NCBI GenBank assembly: GCA_951217055.1
Contig: OX578281.1
Location: forward strand, 11,006,447-11,070,446
Direction: 5' to 3'
DNA from: Gerris lacustris
Lineage: Eukaryota > Arthropoda > Insecta > Hemiptera > Gerridae
DNA: 64,000 nt
Of the stretch, positions 40,229-50,399 are shown one piece after another. Both the position numbers and the translations under genes were made by a program. The notes under the pieces were generated by a model. That model saw only the letters and a program-made list of their open reading frames with translations. It searched no databases and was not told where the DNA came from. The number at the start of each line of letters is the position of its first letter. Within the stretch, counting starts at the first letter, position 1.

Positions 40229-41203
40229 AATAGCGGCCTTTACACATATGTTCTTTCGTGCGTGCTTGAATCGTGAAAGATTGCGGCCGAGTAAAACTGT
40301 GCAAGTAATCGTGTGGGAAATATTTTGTAGCTAAAAAAGTGATTATACGCATTCCCAGACGAAAGCGTGACCCCGTGATGGCGCTACGGAAAGAACGCAT
40401 GTGTAAAGAGGAATCCCTCACGCAATCCTTGGAGCGTGGAGTGGTCGTCAGACGAACAGTTTTAGGGGAAGCGACACATTGGGAGTAAATTTAAAGAACA
40501 TGGGAGGCATGTTGTATAGCTCGTTGTCACCTTTAGACTGAGGAGACTTACGCATGGTAATACGTGCATCTCTGTGCATGCGCAATCCTCCACTCCTGTG
40601 CCGCCCTTATACTAAGGACACTTAAGCATGGTAATACGTGCGTCTCTGTGCATGCGCAATCCTCCACTCCTGTGCCGCCTTTAGACTAAGGAGACTTAAG
40701 CATGGTAATACGTGCGTCTCTGTGCATGGGCAATCCTCCACTCCTGTGTCGCCTTTAGACTAAGGAGACTTAAGCATGGTAATACGTGCGTCTCTGTGCA
40801 TGGGCAATCCTCCACTCCTGTGTCGCCTTTAGACTAAGGAGACTTAAGCATGGTAATACGTGCGTCTCTGTGCATGGGCAATCCTCCACTCCTGTGTCGC
40901 CTTTAGACTAAGGAGACTTAAGCATGGTAATACGTGCGTCTCTGTGCATGGGCAATCCTCCACTCCTGTGTCGCCTTTAGACTAAGGAGACTTAAGCATG
41001 GTAATACGTGCGTCTCTGTGCATGGGCAATCCTCCACTCCTGTGTCGCCTTTAGACTAAGGAGACTTAAGCATGGTAATACGTGCGTCTCTGTGCACGCG
41101 CAATCCTCCACTATGTCGCCTTTAGTCTAAAACTCTTTCCCGCGCTTTTTCCTGTTTGTTGCAATATCCGGCAGGAAAGCGCCCAAGTGTAAAGAACGCT
41201 ATT
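40229..41203. mobile_element. TIR element carrying a 74-bp minisatellite
   Basis: The left end AATAGCGGCCTTTACACATA and right end AAGTGTAAAGAACGCTATT are imperfect inverted repeats (AATAGCG.CTTTACAC). It splits a family A copy at GCGAACTATTC / TTTTGATGAAATTTGG, with about 20 bp of family A missing at the junction. There is no transposase frame. The 116-codon minus frame (40071-40421) reads across the junction. Confidence 0.65.
40529..41120. repeat. 74-bp minisatellite, 8 copies
   Basis: TAATACGTGCGTCTCTGTGC recurs at 40558, 40632, 40706, 40780, 40854, 40928, 41002 and 41076, exactly 74 bp apart. The central five or six copies are nearly identical (GCATGGGCAATCC), and the outer copies carry GCATGCGCAATCC or GCACGCGCAATCC variants. 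Confidence 0.95.
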
Positions 41204-41602
41204 TTTGATGAAATTTGGATGGTAGGTCATAATTAACCCATTGTTGGTCCCATATAAGTTTCAATCGCCAGCGCACATGATGATTCTCTTCCACTTGCGC
41301 ACAAATCATACATTTATTTACACTATATCTTCAAAAATCAATTATTTTTATTAAATTTGGATAGTTGATCGAAAGTAGCCTGCAGATAGCCCTAGGTTAA
41401 TTTCAACCATCTGCGCTCTTTAAATTATAGTGAATTAATATACTTTAATTCATGTTAAAAATCAAAATAATTTTAACAGATTTCAAAAACGGGGGAAAAA
41501 TTAAATAAATTTGATAATAATAGGGTGTAAACGCATAAAAACATTAAAGTTTATGAAATAGGACGTGAGGAAGCTACATGTACCACTAATTGGAAGACTA
41601 TT
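41204..41602 (+). repeat. Family A repeat, 3' part (interrupted)
   Basis: Resumes at TTTTGATGAAATTTGGATGG and runs to GGAAGCTACATGTACCACTA. It completes the copy that starts at 40061. Confidence 0.8.
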
Positions 41603-42480
41603 TACATATGTTTAGCTTACTCAAAATTATGCAAATGAAAGTCTAGTTGTCATCATGTAGATTAAGCTTTTAGAAATATTATCTGTGAAACACAGATAGT
41701 TTGGTGTTTGATTTCTATTTTTAGTTTATTTTGTTTTCCTGGTTTCAATTTATTTTGTTTTCCTGGTTTCAATTATGATAAGAGACTAAGTGAATATAAG
41801 AAGTTAATGTTAGCCGTTTTAACGAAGTTAGCTTTTGCAGTAAATCGATTTTGCTGACACCATTCAGCCTTGAAGTGTGTCAATGACTGAGTAGACCGCT
41901 GCATGATTACACCCACTTTACCCAAGGAGTCACGACACAATTAGAACAATTACAAAATCATGTCATATATATAACAGTTAAGAATGAATTCTTACAGATT
42001 AAGGCTAAGAGGTTTTGTAGGCCACTATCATTTATCATTCTTTATCCTAGTTTTAGTTCAAATGTATTCTGTTAGATTTAGTACTTCTTAACTCGCTATT
42101 AAAATACTTATATCTATACCGACTACTCTTTAGTTAAAAATAATTTTAAAAAATCGGTCCGAGAAATTGAACAAGCCTTAATAGTATTGATACACTGTAT
42201 TTAAATTCCATGATAACTCATTTAATTTATCTTAATGCACGGCAGTGAACAAGGACAAGTTCCAGGAAGCATGCAGTGTATCTTTACTTGAACCAATTCA
42301 TCCAGTTTTTTTCACCCTCATATCTCTGTTTTCTGTTAAGATGACCTTTGCAATTTGAAACAGATTAAGCTTAATAGGCTTGTCAGCGTTTCTGGTGGAT
42401 ATATTAATTCCAGGTATTAATATATCTACTAATTAAAGCTCCTATTTTAAATCATTCACAAGGGACTTCTTACTCCTCCA
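41603..42480. other. AT-rich DNA, no supported features
   Basis: A short direct duplication of TTATTTTGTTTTCCTGGTTTC lies near 41727-41772. No gene recognised. Confidence 0.5.
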
Positions 42481-42481
42481 A

Positions 42482-42592
42482 GCAAGGCATTAGGCGTTGC
42501 TAATCCTTGGGGCTGGTAGCAAACTCGTGCCCCACGTTGGGCGCCAGTTTGCTGCCTGCCCCTAGGATTAAAAACGCCTAGTCTTGGCCAGT
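42482..42592. repeat. Imperfect hairpin enclosing a primer-binding-site-like sequence
   Basis: The left arm (GCATTAGGCGTTGCTAATCC..GTAGCAAACT) and right arm (AGTTTGCTGCC..GGATTAAAAACGCCTAG) are about 80 percent complementary over some 44 bp. The loop is CGTGCCCCACGTTGGGCGCC. Confidence 0.75.
42529..42546 (-). other. LTR-retrotransposon primer-binding site match (tRNA-Lys)
   Basis: The plus strand reads GCCCCACGTTGGGCGCCA, which is the 3' end of eukaryotic tRNA-Lys(CTT) including the added CCA, 18 of 18. The minus strand TGGCGCCCAACGTGGGGC is therefore a classical primer-binding site for minus-strand synthesis in gypsy-type LTR elements. The 5' LTR would lie at higher coordinates, but no LTR pair or gag/pol is recognisable. 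Confidence 0.6.
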
Positions 42593-42598
42593 GGAGAC

Positions 42599-42613
42599 GG
42601 GGGGGGGGGGGGG
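42599..42613. repeat. Poly(G) tract, 15 bp
   Basis: Uninterrupted G15 next to the hairpin above. Confidence 0.95.
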
Positions 42614-42614
42614 C

Positions 42615-44100
42615 CTTGTCATAAATTTATAATCGAACGTTTAATTTGCAACTAGAAATACCTTGCAATAAAGGGCGCCACGTTATTTCTGCTGTCCAAT
42701 GGTTTGGATGGGTGAAATAACGAAAACCCACTCTATTCAGAGCAGGAAAATTAATTGGAATAAGTAGGTTATAATTAAGTAATTATTAAATTTTTTTTTT
42801 AAATTTTTTTTTTAATAAAAAAAATCCTAACAACTTCGGCTAAAGGCAAATCCATAAAATAAATAAAAATAAACACATGAGCACCAGCAAAATATTGTTT
42901 AACAAAAAAACGAATTGACTGACCTCCCAGCACATGGTCCCTTGACAAGAAAGCATCACTCCTACTACGTTATTCTCCCAACTCTACTAATTCACTTCTC
43001 ACTGCCCTCCTACTGCCCTAGCGCTTCCTATTTGACCTTCCACCTTCAGAAACCTTCGGTCACAACCTCAACAGAAACATCTCCCACACCACATCTCCTG
43101 GTTTCAGGCGTCCCCTCAACCCATCAATCGTCGTCGATCCCTGGACAACTTTATCGATCGATGGGTCCATCAATCGATAGCCTCGCCCACAATAAATAAT
43201 TTATCCCTCACAATATATAGGATAATTAAGTTAATAAATACAATTAAATTGATACATGCAGTGGTGAGCGCTCCCAAAAAGCAAAAGCTTGAGCAATGTA
43301 GCGTGCAATTCAAAATTGCACCGTTACATACTCTATACCCATGATATTCGTCTGTTTAATGTACATATAAGGAAAATACTTTGTACCTACTCTTTTCAGT
43401 GCCTCTTAAAAATCAAGATACCCACGATGCCAGGAAGTGACATCCCCAACAAAAACCTAACCGTTTCAGAACCCCTCCCAAAAATGTCAGCCTATCAAAG
43501 TAGATTTATCTACATTGTGTCTATGTCTGCTCTTTATTTAGTCTATAACTTCTCTTCACTCCTAATTTTATGATAAGACTGCTATTTTGAGGAGTGAATA
43601 GAGGTTATGGACTGAAGGAAAAGCAAACTTGGATACAATGTAGATATCACTACTTTAGTAGGCTGCTTTTTTGGAAGGGGGTCTGGAACTTGGCCTTTTT
43701 TTCACTGGAAGGTTTTTGTTTGGGATATTTACTACGTCTAAGTATAAATAATAATCTTAGAAATAATATCTTAATAGGTATTAGTTGGCGCGGCGTCATT
43801 TGGACCTAGCCGTAGCATACTTAAGTTTGTTTGGACTTAAGACTAGCTCACTTGGTAGTTCAGATTGGGATTAGTTCACTTGGTAAGGCGCAACTTTATG
43901 TCTCTAAATCGCCCCACAATTTTGGTGCTGCTTGATTGTTTACTGATTTGTTCCTTTGATTGTCACCAGATGCCAGTACTTCTTGCCAACTAGTGAGAAG
44001 CACCTAGGGTGATGTTTTTCAAAACAGGTGGTCTCTATCAATAAGCATATGTGACATGACAACGTAGGTTGGGTATATTGTGGGCTTTATATTGAACAAT
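42615..44100. other. Unassigned DNA, possibly relic LTR-element sequence
   Basis: A GC-richer block at 42960-43200 contains CGATCGATGG..CCATCAATCG dyads. Plus-strand frames of 94 codons (42915-43199; 43289-43573) have no recognisable domain. If the primer-binding site at 42529 is genuine, part of this could be a decayed LTR read on the minus strand. No TG..CA boundaries could be fixed. Confidence 0.35.
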
Positions 44101-44130
44101 GCCAGGTTACGTCATGACGGACAGGATGGA

Positions 44131-44144
44131 GGGGGGGGGGGGGG
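44131..44144. repeat. Poly(G) tract, 14 bp
   Basis: Uninterrupted G14. Confidence 0.95.
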
Positions 44145-44189
44145 CACTTTACACTTCCACCCAATATGATCATCAGAGTGGAACATGTC

Positions 44190-44215
44190 ATACCTTGCTG
44201 GGATTCGAACAATCC
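44190..44215 (-). repeat. B-box-like site
   Basis: Inverts to GATTGTTCGAATCCCAGC, which resembles a tRNA T arm/B box. No A box was found. Confidence 0.3.
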
Positions 44216-44305
44216 CCAGTTACAGGTCGATATTTGACCTTGGTTTCAGACGAGTTTTGAACCTCTCAGCTTCAACTTCTCTTGAGAAAAGATAGAGAAA
44301 AAGGC

Positions 44306-45060
44306 CTGCCAATTAGTGTGGCACATTGCTTACTCGCATCCTATTTCGAATACTTTAATGATTTTATGCTTTAAAAAACCCATTATTGTCAAAATTATTT
44401 AATTTTCCCCCGTTTTTTTAAACCGTCAAAATTGTTTTGATTTATAATCCAAGCTTACCGAAGGTAACGGAAGCTATAATCGTTCTGAAGAATAAACATA
44501 TTTTTTGGCTCCCATTGTAAAAATTCTAAGACAAATCCGTTTCAGACATCAGGGACATTTTTGGTTCCGTGTCTGTCTTTCGAGGAAGCTATGTGCCACT
44601 GGCAGTCTATTTTACATGAATTAAAGTATCAATTTAGCACAATTTAAAGAGCGCAGACGGTTGAAATTAATCTGTGGCAATCTCCGGGCTACTTTCGACA
44701 AACTTTTTAAAATTAATAAAAATCAGAAGAATACTTTTAAAGGTAAAGGTGTAAATAGATGTATGTTTGTGCGCATGTGGAAGAGAAACAAATGGGCGCA
44801 GAAGGATGAAACTTATTTGGGACCAACAATTAGCTAATCATGACCTACCAATACTTGTGTAGTTTTTAAGATATATTGGTTCGTAAAAATTGAGCAACTG
44901 ACCGAGAGACAGACACGGAACCAAAAATGTTCCCTGATATCTGAAACGGATTTGGAATTCCACATCCTGTTTTGGAATTTTTGAAATCGGAGACCTAAAA
45001 AGTTTTCGTTCTTCGGAACGATCACATATCTTCCGCTACCTTCGGTAAGCTGGGAAGCAA
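44306..45060 (-). repeat. Family A repeat interrupted by a short family A copy
   Basis: The minus copy runs 44306-44440 and 44612-45060 (ending TTACCTTCGGTAAGCTGGG). Between them lies a plus-strand mini-copy of about 165 bp (44446-44611) made only of the two ends, CCAAGCTTACCGAAGG..GTGTCTGTCTT joined to GAGGAAGCTATGTGCCAC..GGCAGTC. The host sequence resumes at ACATGAATTAAAGTATC. Confidence 0.75.
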
Positions 45061-45064
45061 CAAA

Positions 45065-45535
45065 TAGATAATCATTAAATTTATATACCAGTTGCAGTTT
45101 TGCAGAATCGCTCTTCTTTTTGATAGAAGTATAGTAAAGACAAATCTGGCAAACAGGAAAAAAAAACATAATTAAGGATTACTAAAATTAGAATCCGCAG
45201 CGCTGCATGTTAGTAAAGAACCTCTCTAGGACGTTTCCAAAACATAAATCAATAATTTGGCAAACTGTCAGACGTTTAGTAAATCTAAATTAAAACGTCA
45301 CAAAGCAAATAAAATGAAAGCCAAAACTTATGTGAATTCCATGTTATTCATACTAATGTATTAATGACATTAGTCTGAATAATTAGTTGAGAGTATTTAT
45401 ATCGCTGACAGCATCGATAATTTGAAAAGGACATATATAGCTAACGATCAATTAATATATTAGGTGATGTGATCTCCTTATTAGACAGATATTTATAAAT
45501 ATCTCAAGTGTAAATTGGCGAATTTTGAAAGTTTA
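45065..45535. other. AT-rich DNA, no supported features
   Basis: No coding or repeat signal seen. Confidence 0.5.
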
Positions 45536-45537
45536 TA

Positions 45538-46142
45538 AATTTTACCTCCAGCGGGGAGAAAAAGTGAACTTTCCTCCGTAGTTTACAGGGAGGGAAGTTA
45601 CTCATTGCACCCGGTCGGGTTAAACAGGGAGTAATGAAAAATAAGGGAATCATGAACTCTCATGATTCCCTCCAGTGTTGCCCTAGAAAAAGCACAAGTA
45701 AATAAGATTGGTGCTAATACACATTTCATTTACTAACTTTTGTTTAATGTCGAAATTTATAATGTCATCTTCACACATGTCATGTAACCTCCACAACGTT
45801 TGCCATAGTGATTCATCAGTAAAAGAAACAAACAAGTTAAAAGTGGAAACATAATTTCTAAATGTAGATTAACTAATCCATATTTAAATACATCAGTTGT
45901 CAACACCATTCAATACACGACTCAGCTTCCAGCTGATTCTCCCATTTAATTTTAGCATTGAAATTCAAATAATTATTATCTATAATTTAATTTTAACGTG
46001 ATTAAACTTATTTAGAGAATTGTTAATATTATATCTAACTATATTTTTTTTAAATAAATATAAACCATATATTTTTTGTTGAATAACGTAATTTAAAATT
46101 AAAATCTTTCCATATTTTTTTCTCCCTTCTGGAGGTAAAATC
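45538..46142. mobile_element. TIR element (ATTTTACCTCCAG), copy 2
   Basis: ATTTTACCTCCAGCGGGGAG at the left is the inverse of CTCCCTTCTGGAGGTAAAAT at the right. The 600-bp interior is AT-rich, with a CATGATTCCC / GGGAATCATGAG palindrome at 45647-45672 and no open frame. It is related to 8372-8822 by its ends. Confidence 0.7.
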
Positions 46143-46155
46143 TTGTATGTACCTT

Positions 46156-46305
46156 GAGAGTAAAAACCACTTGCACCCTCGCGATAATTAACTCCCTCGG
46201 CTCCGCCTCGGGAGTGAAGGTTATGGTTTCCTCGGCTTCGCCTCAGGAACCAACTTCATCGCTCAGGGTGCAATCACTTACTTTCCTCTCTTGGTGCGTA
46301 AATAA
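46156..46305. repeat. Nested palindrome unit, second copy
   Basis: The outer arms (GAGAGTAAAAACCACTTGCACC against GGTGCAATCACTTACTTTCC) enclose CTCCCTCGGCTCCGCCTCGGGAG and CCTCGGCTTCGCCTCAGG palindromes. Same layout as 8142-8363 in the opposite orientation. Confidence 0.75.
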
Positions 46306-46354
46306 CTATTGTAGTGCCTTTTTTATTGTCAATTATATTGGTATTATTATTTTG

Positions 46355-46440
46355 TTCCCCAGCTTACTGTTGGTAACGGAAAGCTATCTTTCTGAACAAC
46401 GAAATTTTCAATAATTCCAACACCGAAATCCATTTAAGAA
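46355..46440 (+). repeat. Family A repeat, 5' fragment, with local duplication
   Basis: CAGCTTACTGTTGGTAACGG and TCCAACACCGAAATCC are decayed family A start sequence. The stretch CCGAAATCCATTTAAGAATA plus TTTTTATTCATTTAT recurs at 46618-46655, flanking about 150 bp. Confidence 0.6.
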
Positions 46441-46925
46441 TATTTTTATTCATTTATAGTTAAGGTAAATCACACGGGATAGAAAACTGGCGTATAGTTT
46501 TGCTGTAGGTATAGTAAACAAGCATACAAGTTTACATGAGCTCTAGTTTGAGTCAGCTATACGTATAATTTACTATCCTATAGTCGAACTATACGCTATA
46601 CAGAAATTACTCCAACACCGAAATCCATTTAAGAATATTTTTATTCATTTATATAGTTAACGAGCCCTTAAGTTCGAGGCAACGGGCTTAATTTTATATT
46701 TAAAAAAATAAAACTAAGTGAATTAATTTATATACGTTATTATATCTATTTAAAGACTAACAAATCAAAACAAACCTTTATTGTTATTGGAATAAATGTG
46801 GTTGCCTTTGCGTAAGGAATAACAAATCATTTTGAGGTGTGTCGTCAGGACACTACTCAAATATATAAATGATTATATTCGTTTAGCCCCTAGTGAAAAC
46901 ATTTTCTTAAAAAAACTGTACGAGA

Positions 46926-48520
46926 AGCGAGATAAATTGATTAAGATAAAAAACTTGCTCACCTGCCCACTTGAGGAATACGTTATCCACAAGTGTCATT
47001 TGCCTTCCTATTTTACTTTTCCTTCATTACATTTTACCTTGTTTGCCTAGTAGGAAGATCCATCTATACAGTTCTATATTCCAGCGGAATATAGAACAAA
47101 AAGTGAGATAGATTGAGCCAAATGAAGAACTTGCTCTCATGCCCACTTGAGGAATACGTTCTCCACAAGTGTCATTTGCCTTCCTATTTTACCTTTCCTT
47201 TATTATATGAGGAGCTTAGTATCAAAGACGGACAAGAGCACATTTCAAAATTTTACAGGAGAGCCGAAAAACTGTAGCTCAAATTCTAAAGGTGCTAGAG
47301 CAATGATTTTTTTTCTGTAGATTCTTAATAGACTCAAAACTAGTTAGAAGTACTGAAAACGTGAATTTATTTGATATTTTAGCTGCTAAATGGAGTTAAA
47401 AAGTGGAGTTGTCCGCTTTTGAAACAAAAACAAGGTTTTGTCCGTTTTTGAAGCAAAATTATGTTTAAAATAATGGTTAGAATAATAATATTGGAGAAAT
47501 AATTTTTTTTCACGTTTTTCAGAGTTCTTAGGGGGGTAGTGCCCCCAAATTTAGAGCTAAAATTGATTTCTCGATTTCCCCTCGGGGTATCATTTTTCTA
47601 ACCATGTATGACAAAATGGGAAGAGTAGGTATTCAGATGCTAAAGCCCGCAGTGCATTATAGGAACGAGTTAGTAAAATGCAGCCTCCTGATTGGCTGTT
47701 TCGGTTATATCCACTTTTGAAGCAAAACGTGTGTTGACTTGTCCGTATTTGATACAAAACTACAAATATTATTGCATTTTTACCTATTTTCTGGTCGTTT
47801 TTGATGCAAATGGATAGCAGGATCTGATGCAGCAGCCAAAAATCTATAAGACCAATCGATAACTGAAATTCGGAAAAAATGTCGAATGTCCGTCTGATAC
47901 TAGGCTCCTCATATATTTTACCTTGTTTGCTTACTAGGAAGATCCATCTACAATCTAGAGTCCTATATTCCAGCGGAAACAACTGCTTTACTGTTCTTTG
48001 TGTCGTATAAGAGCAGGATGATGTCATTTTGGGTGAAAGGGGTTTGGGGGATCATCTGTTACAGGAGAAAAACCCTACCCATTGTTTCGTTAGTTCTAAC
48101 CATTTATGATTGTGGGAATCAAACACTGGCTATTAGAGCATACGATAAAACATATTTATTTTGTTGTTATTTGTTTTATAAAAGTGAGATAGATTGAGCC
48201 AAATGAAGAACTTGCTCTCATGCCCACTTGAGGAATACGTTCTCCACAAGTGTCATTTACCTTCCTATTTTACTTTTCCTTTATTATATATTTTACCTTG
48301 TTTGCTTACTAGGAAGATCCATCTACAATCTATAGTCCTATATTCCAGCGGGAACAACTGCTTTACTGTTCTTTGTGTCGTATAAGAGCAGGATTAGGTC
48401 AGATCATCTGTTACAGGAGAAAAACCCTACCAATTGTTTCGTTAGTTCTAACCATTTATTATGATTGTGGGAATCAAACACTGGCTATTAGAGCATACGA
48501 TAAAACATATTTAATTTGTT
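46926..48520 (+). repeat. Tandem segmental repeat, three copies of an up to 376-bp unit
   Basis: AACTTGCTCTCATGCCCACT / GAGGAATACGTTCTCCACAA / CTATATTCCAGCGG are found at 46950-47095 (diverged, short), 47100-48180 (interrupted by the 702-bp transposon at 47209-47910) and 48182-48520. After removing the transposon, copies 2 and 3 are offset by 376 bp. Small frames here (for example 48194-48385) are repeat translations. Confidence 0.85.
47209..47910. mobile_element. 702-bp non-autonomous TIR transposon with ATAT target duplication
   Basis: The ends GAGGAGCTTAGTATCA and its inverse TGATACTAGGCTCCTC, and GACGGACA near both ends, define TIRs. The tetranucleotide ATAT flanks both sides, and the neighbouring tandem copy at 48277-48300 shows the uninterrupted TTATTATATATTTTACC, which is the empty site. 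Subterminal motifs TTGTCCGYTTTTGAARCAAAA recur about five times. The 145-codon minus frame (47590-48027) crosses the right end and is not a transposase. A 4-bp duplication excludes Tc1/mariner and hAT. The superfamily is undetermined. Confidence 0.85.
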
Positions 48521-48587
48521 AGATAGGATGGAGTTCATCTATGGAGTTCATCTAAACTTCTAAAGGAATAAAATAAATTGTTTCTCA

Positions 48588-48660
48588 ACGTAAATTGAAA
48601 CTGGTTTATTTAACAAAGCAAGCTTTCAGCCTTGATAAGGCCATCAGTTCCTAAGACCAA
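48588..48660 (-). repeat. Family C repeat
   Basis: The inverse matches 50308-50395: GGCTGAAAGCT, TTTGTTAAATAAACCAGTTT and TTTACGT. Probably a retroelement 3' end. Confidence 0.55.
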
Positions 48661-48944
48661 ACAAGAAATAATGAACTAAGTAAAAAGAATCAAACGTAAA
48701 TACCAATTAAAACCAGCAAAAAACGATTACCGTATTGCTTCGAAAGAGGCACTTTTTTCCCCGTTTTTGCATCGCAAAACTCGGATTTATTCCGACATGA
48801 TCTTATTATCATATCGTGTAACATATCTAACAACCTTTATTTTACAAACTAGTCTTTCAAGGGTACCGCAGAGATCTTGTTTTTAAAGTAGATTAAGAGC
48901 GCAAGTGGATTAGATATATCAGTAGAATAATGATTAATGGTAAG
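48661..48944. other. AT-rich DNA, no supported features
   Basis: No repeat or coding signal seen. Confidence 0.45.
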
Positions 48945-49150
48945 CCTCTCCACAGAATAGTGTTTATATTACAAAACAAAAGCTATCAGCCTCTAGGCCA
49001 TCATCAGTGACGGTAAAAAGGTAAAAAAGGAAAAACCCGACATGAGTAACATGGAAGTCAAAAAACGGACTGCCTGTCCCATGATGGGAAGATGATGGCC
49101 GAGAGGCCGAAAGCTATATTTTGTAATATAAACACTACTCTGTGGAGAGG
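48945..49150. repeat. 206-bp hairpin with GGCCATCATC motif
   Basis: CCTCTCCACAGAATAGTGTT, continuing ATATTACAAAA..AGCTATC..CCTCTAGGCCATCATC, is inverted at 49086-49150. The loop is about 75 bp. Related in motif to family C (GATGATGGC..GCCGAAAGC). Confidence 0.85.
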
Positions 49151-49680
49151 CTTTCCAGTTTTCATTTATTCTATCTTGTTTTTACTTTTCATTTCCAATT
49201 CTCTGAACTTTGCCAGGATATCATTGTCGGGCCCTTCTATTTAATCAATTTTCAGGAATTTTTACGTGTTTAATTTCTGATGTGATTTTGGGTAAAAGGG
49301 GTTTCGTTGTACCTACCAATTTATTTCTTGTTAGCTTCAAAAATATTATTTTCAAAATCTAACCTTGGTATTCCTCTGCCAGCATCTATCTGTATATCGT
49401 ACATCTAAATAAAGATTCAATATTCCAATAATAAACAAATATACATAGTAGACTGCCTAAATTTGACTTCTGAACAAGTTGTTAAACAAGAGAACGGATG
49501 AACGCATTGATGTTTTTTCCACATTTTTGAAAACGGGATGCGTCTTGTATTCGATGGCTTTATATTATATTCGATGCAATACGTTATTTGTTAGTCTCTT
49601 TTAAAATGGTATTTGCTCTTCATAATTATTAACAATTTGTTCTTTACGTGTTTTATGGATTTAATTGTTATTTAAGTTTT
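49151..49680. other. AT-rich DNA, no supported features
   Basis: A TGATGTGATTTTGGGTAAAAGG motif at 49279 echoes 48020-48045. No gene supported. Confidence 0.45.
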
Positions 49681-49686
49681 ATTTTT

Positions 49687-50284
49687 GCTTCCGAGCTTAC
49701 CGAAAGGTAACGGAAGCATTGTGTTCACTTCTGAGAACGAAAAACTTTTATGCCTCCGATTTTAAAAATTCCAAGACAGAAATCCGTTTCAGACATCAGG
49801 GAACATTTTTGGTCTCGTGTCTGTCTGTCTGTCGGTCTGTGTGTCCGCGAATTATGAAACGTGCGACGATAACTTGAGTAAATGTCGACCGATTTTGATG
49901 AATTTTGGTAGACATGTTCATTTGACCAATACCCAGGACGAGTTCGTTGGACAACGTTATCCGTCCAAGCGTTCAACGCTTGGACTTCAAGCTTTCAAAG
50001 CGAGCAACGCTCACGTAAACGTGAACTTTAAATTTAAAATTGGAATTTTAGGTCGGGGAAAAAATCTAACTTCATCTATTCAATGAGACAAACATTTTTT
50101 TCAAATACCATTTTTTAGTAAAACCAACAGCGACACCGCTATGAAGTGTTATAGATCGCTAAAACTATTAATAGTTTATACAAAATAAACAATATAACAA
50201 TAAAGTATTATAACAATAATTGTAATAGTACATGATAGGATGCGAGGAAGCTATGTGCCACACTAATTGGCAGTGTATTTTTAC
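49687..50284 (+). repeat. Family A-like repeat with a different middle
   Basis: The family A start (GCTTCCGAGCTTACCGAAAGG, GTGTCTGTCTGTCTGTCGGT) and end (GATAGGATGCGAGGAAGC, GTGCCACACTAATTGGCAG) flank unrelated sequence with GCGTTCAACGCTTGG and GAGCAACGCTCACGT hairpins. It suggests a subfamily or a replaced core. Confidence 0.7.
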
Positions 50285-50307
50285 TTAGTTCTTGATTTCT
50301 TGTTTTA

Positions 50308-50395
50308 TGTCAGGCACTGATGATGGCATTTTAAAGGCTGAAAGCTGCTTTGTTCAATAAACCAGTTTTGATTTACGTGGAGAGAAAGTTTATGT
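50308..50395 (+). repeat. Family C repeat
   Basis: CAGGCACTGATGATGGCATT, AAAGGCTGAAAGCTGCTTTG, AATAAACCAGTTTTGATTTA and GTGGAGAGAAAG. Matches 9118-9220 and the inverse of 48588-48660. It follows directly after a family A end. Confidence 0.55.
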
Positions 50396-50399
50396 TCTT

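Noticed and set aside
42915..43573. Two 94-codon plus-strand frames as genes
   Set aside because: No recognisable domain. They lie where a decayed LTR might be and overlap dyad-rich sequence.
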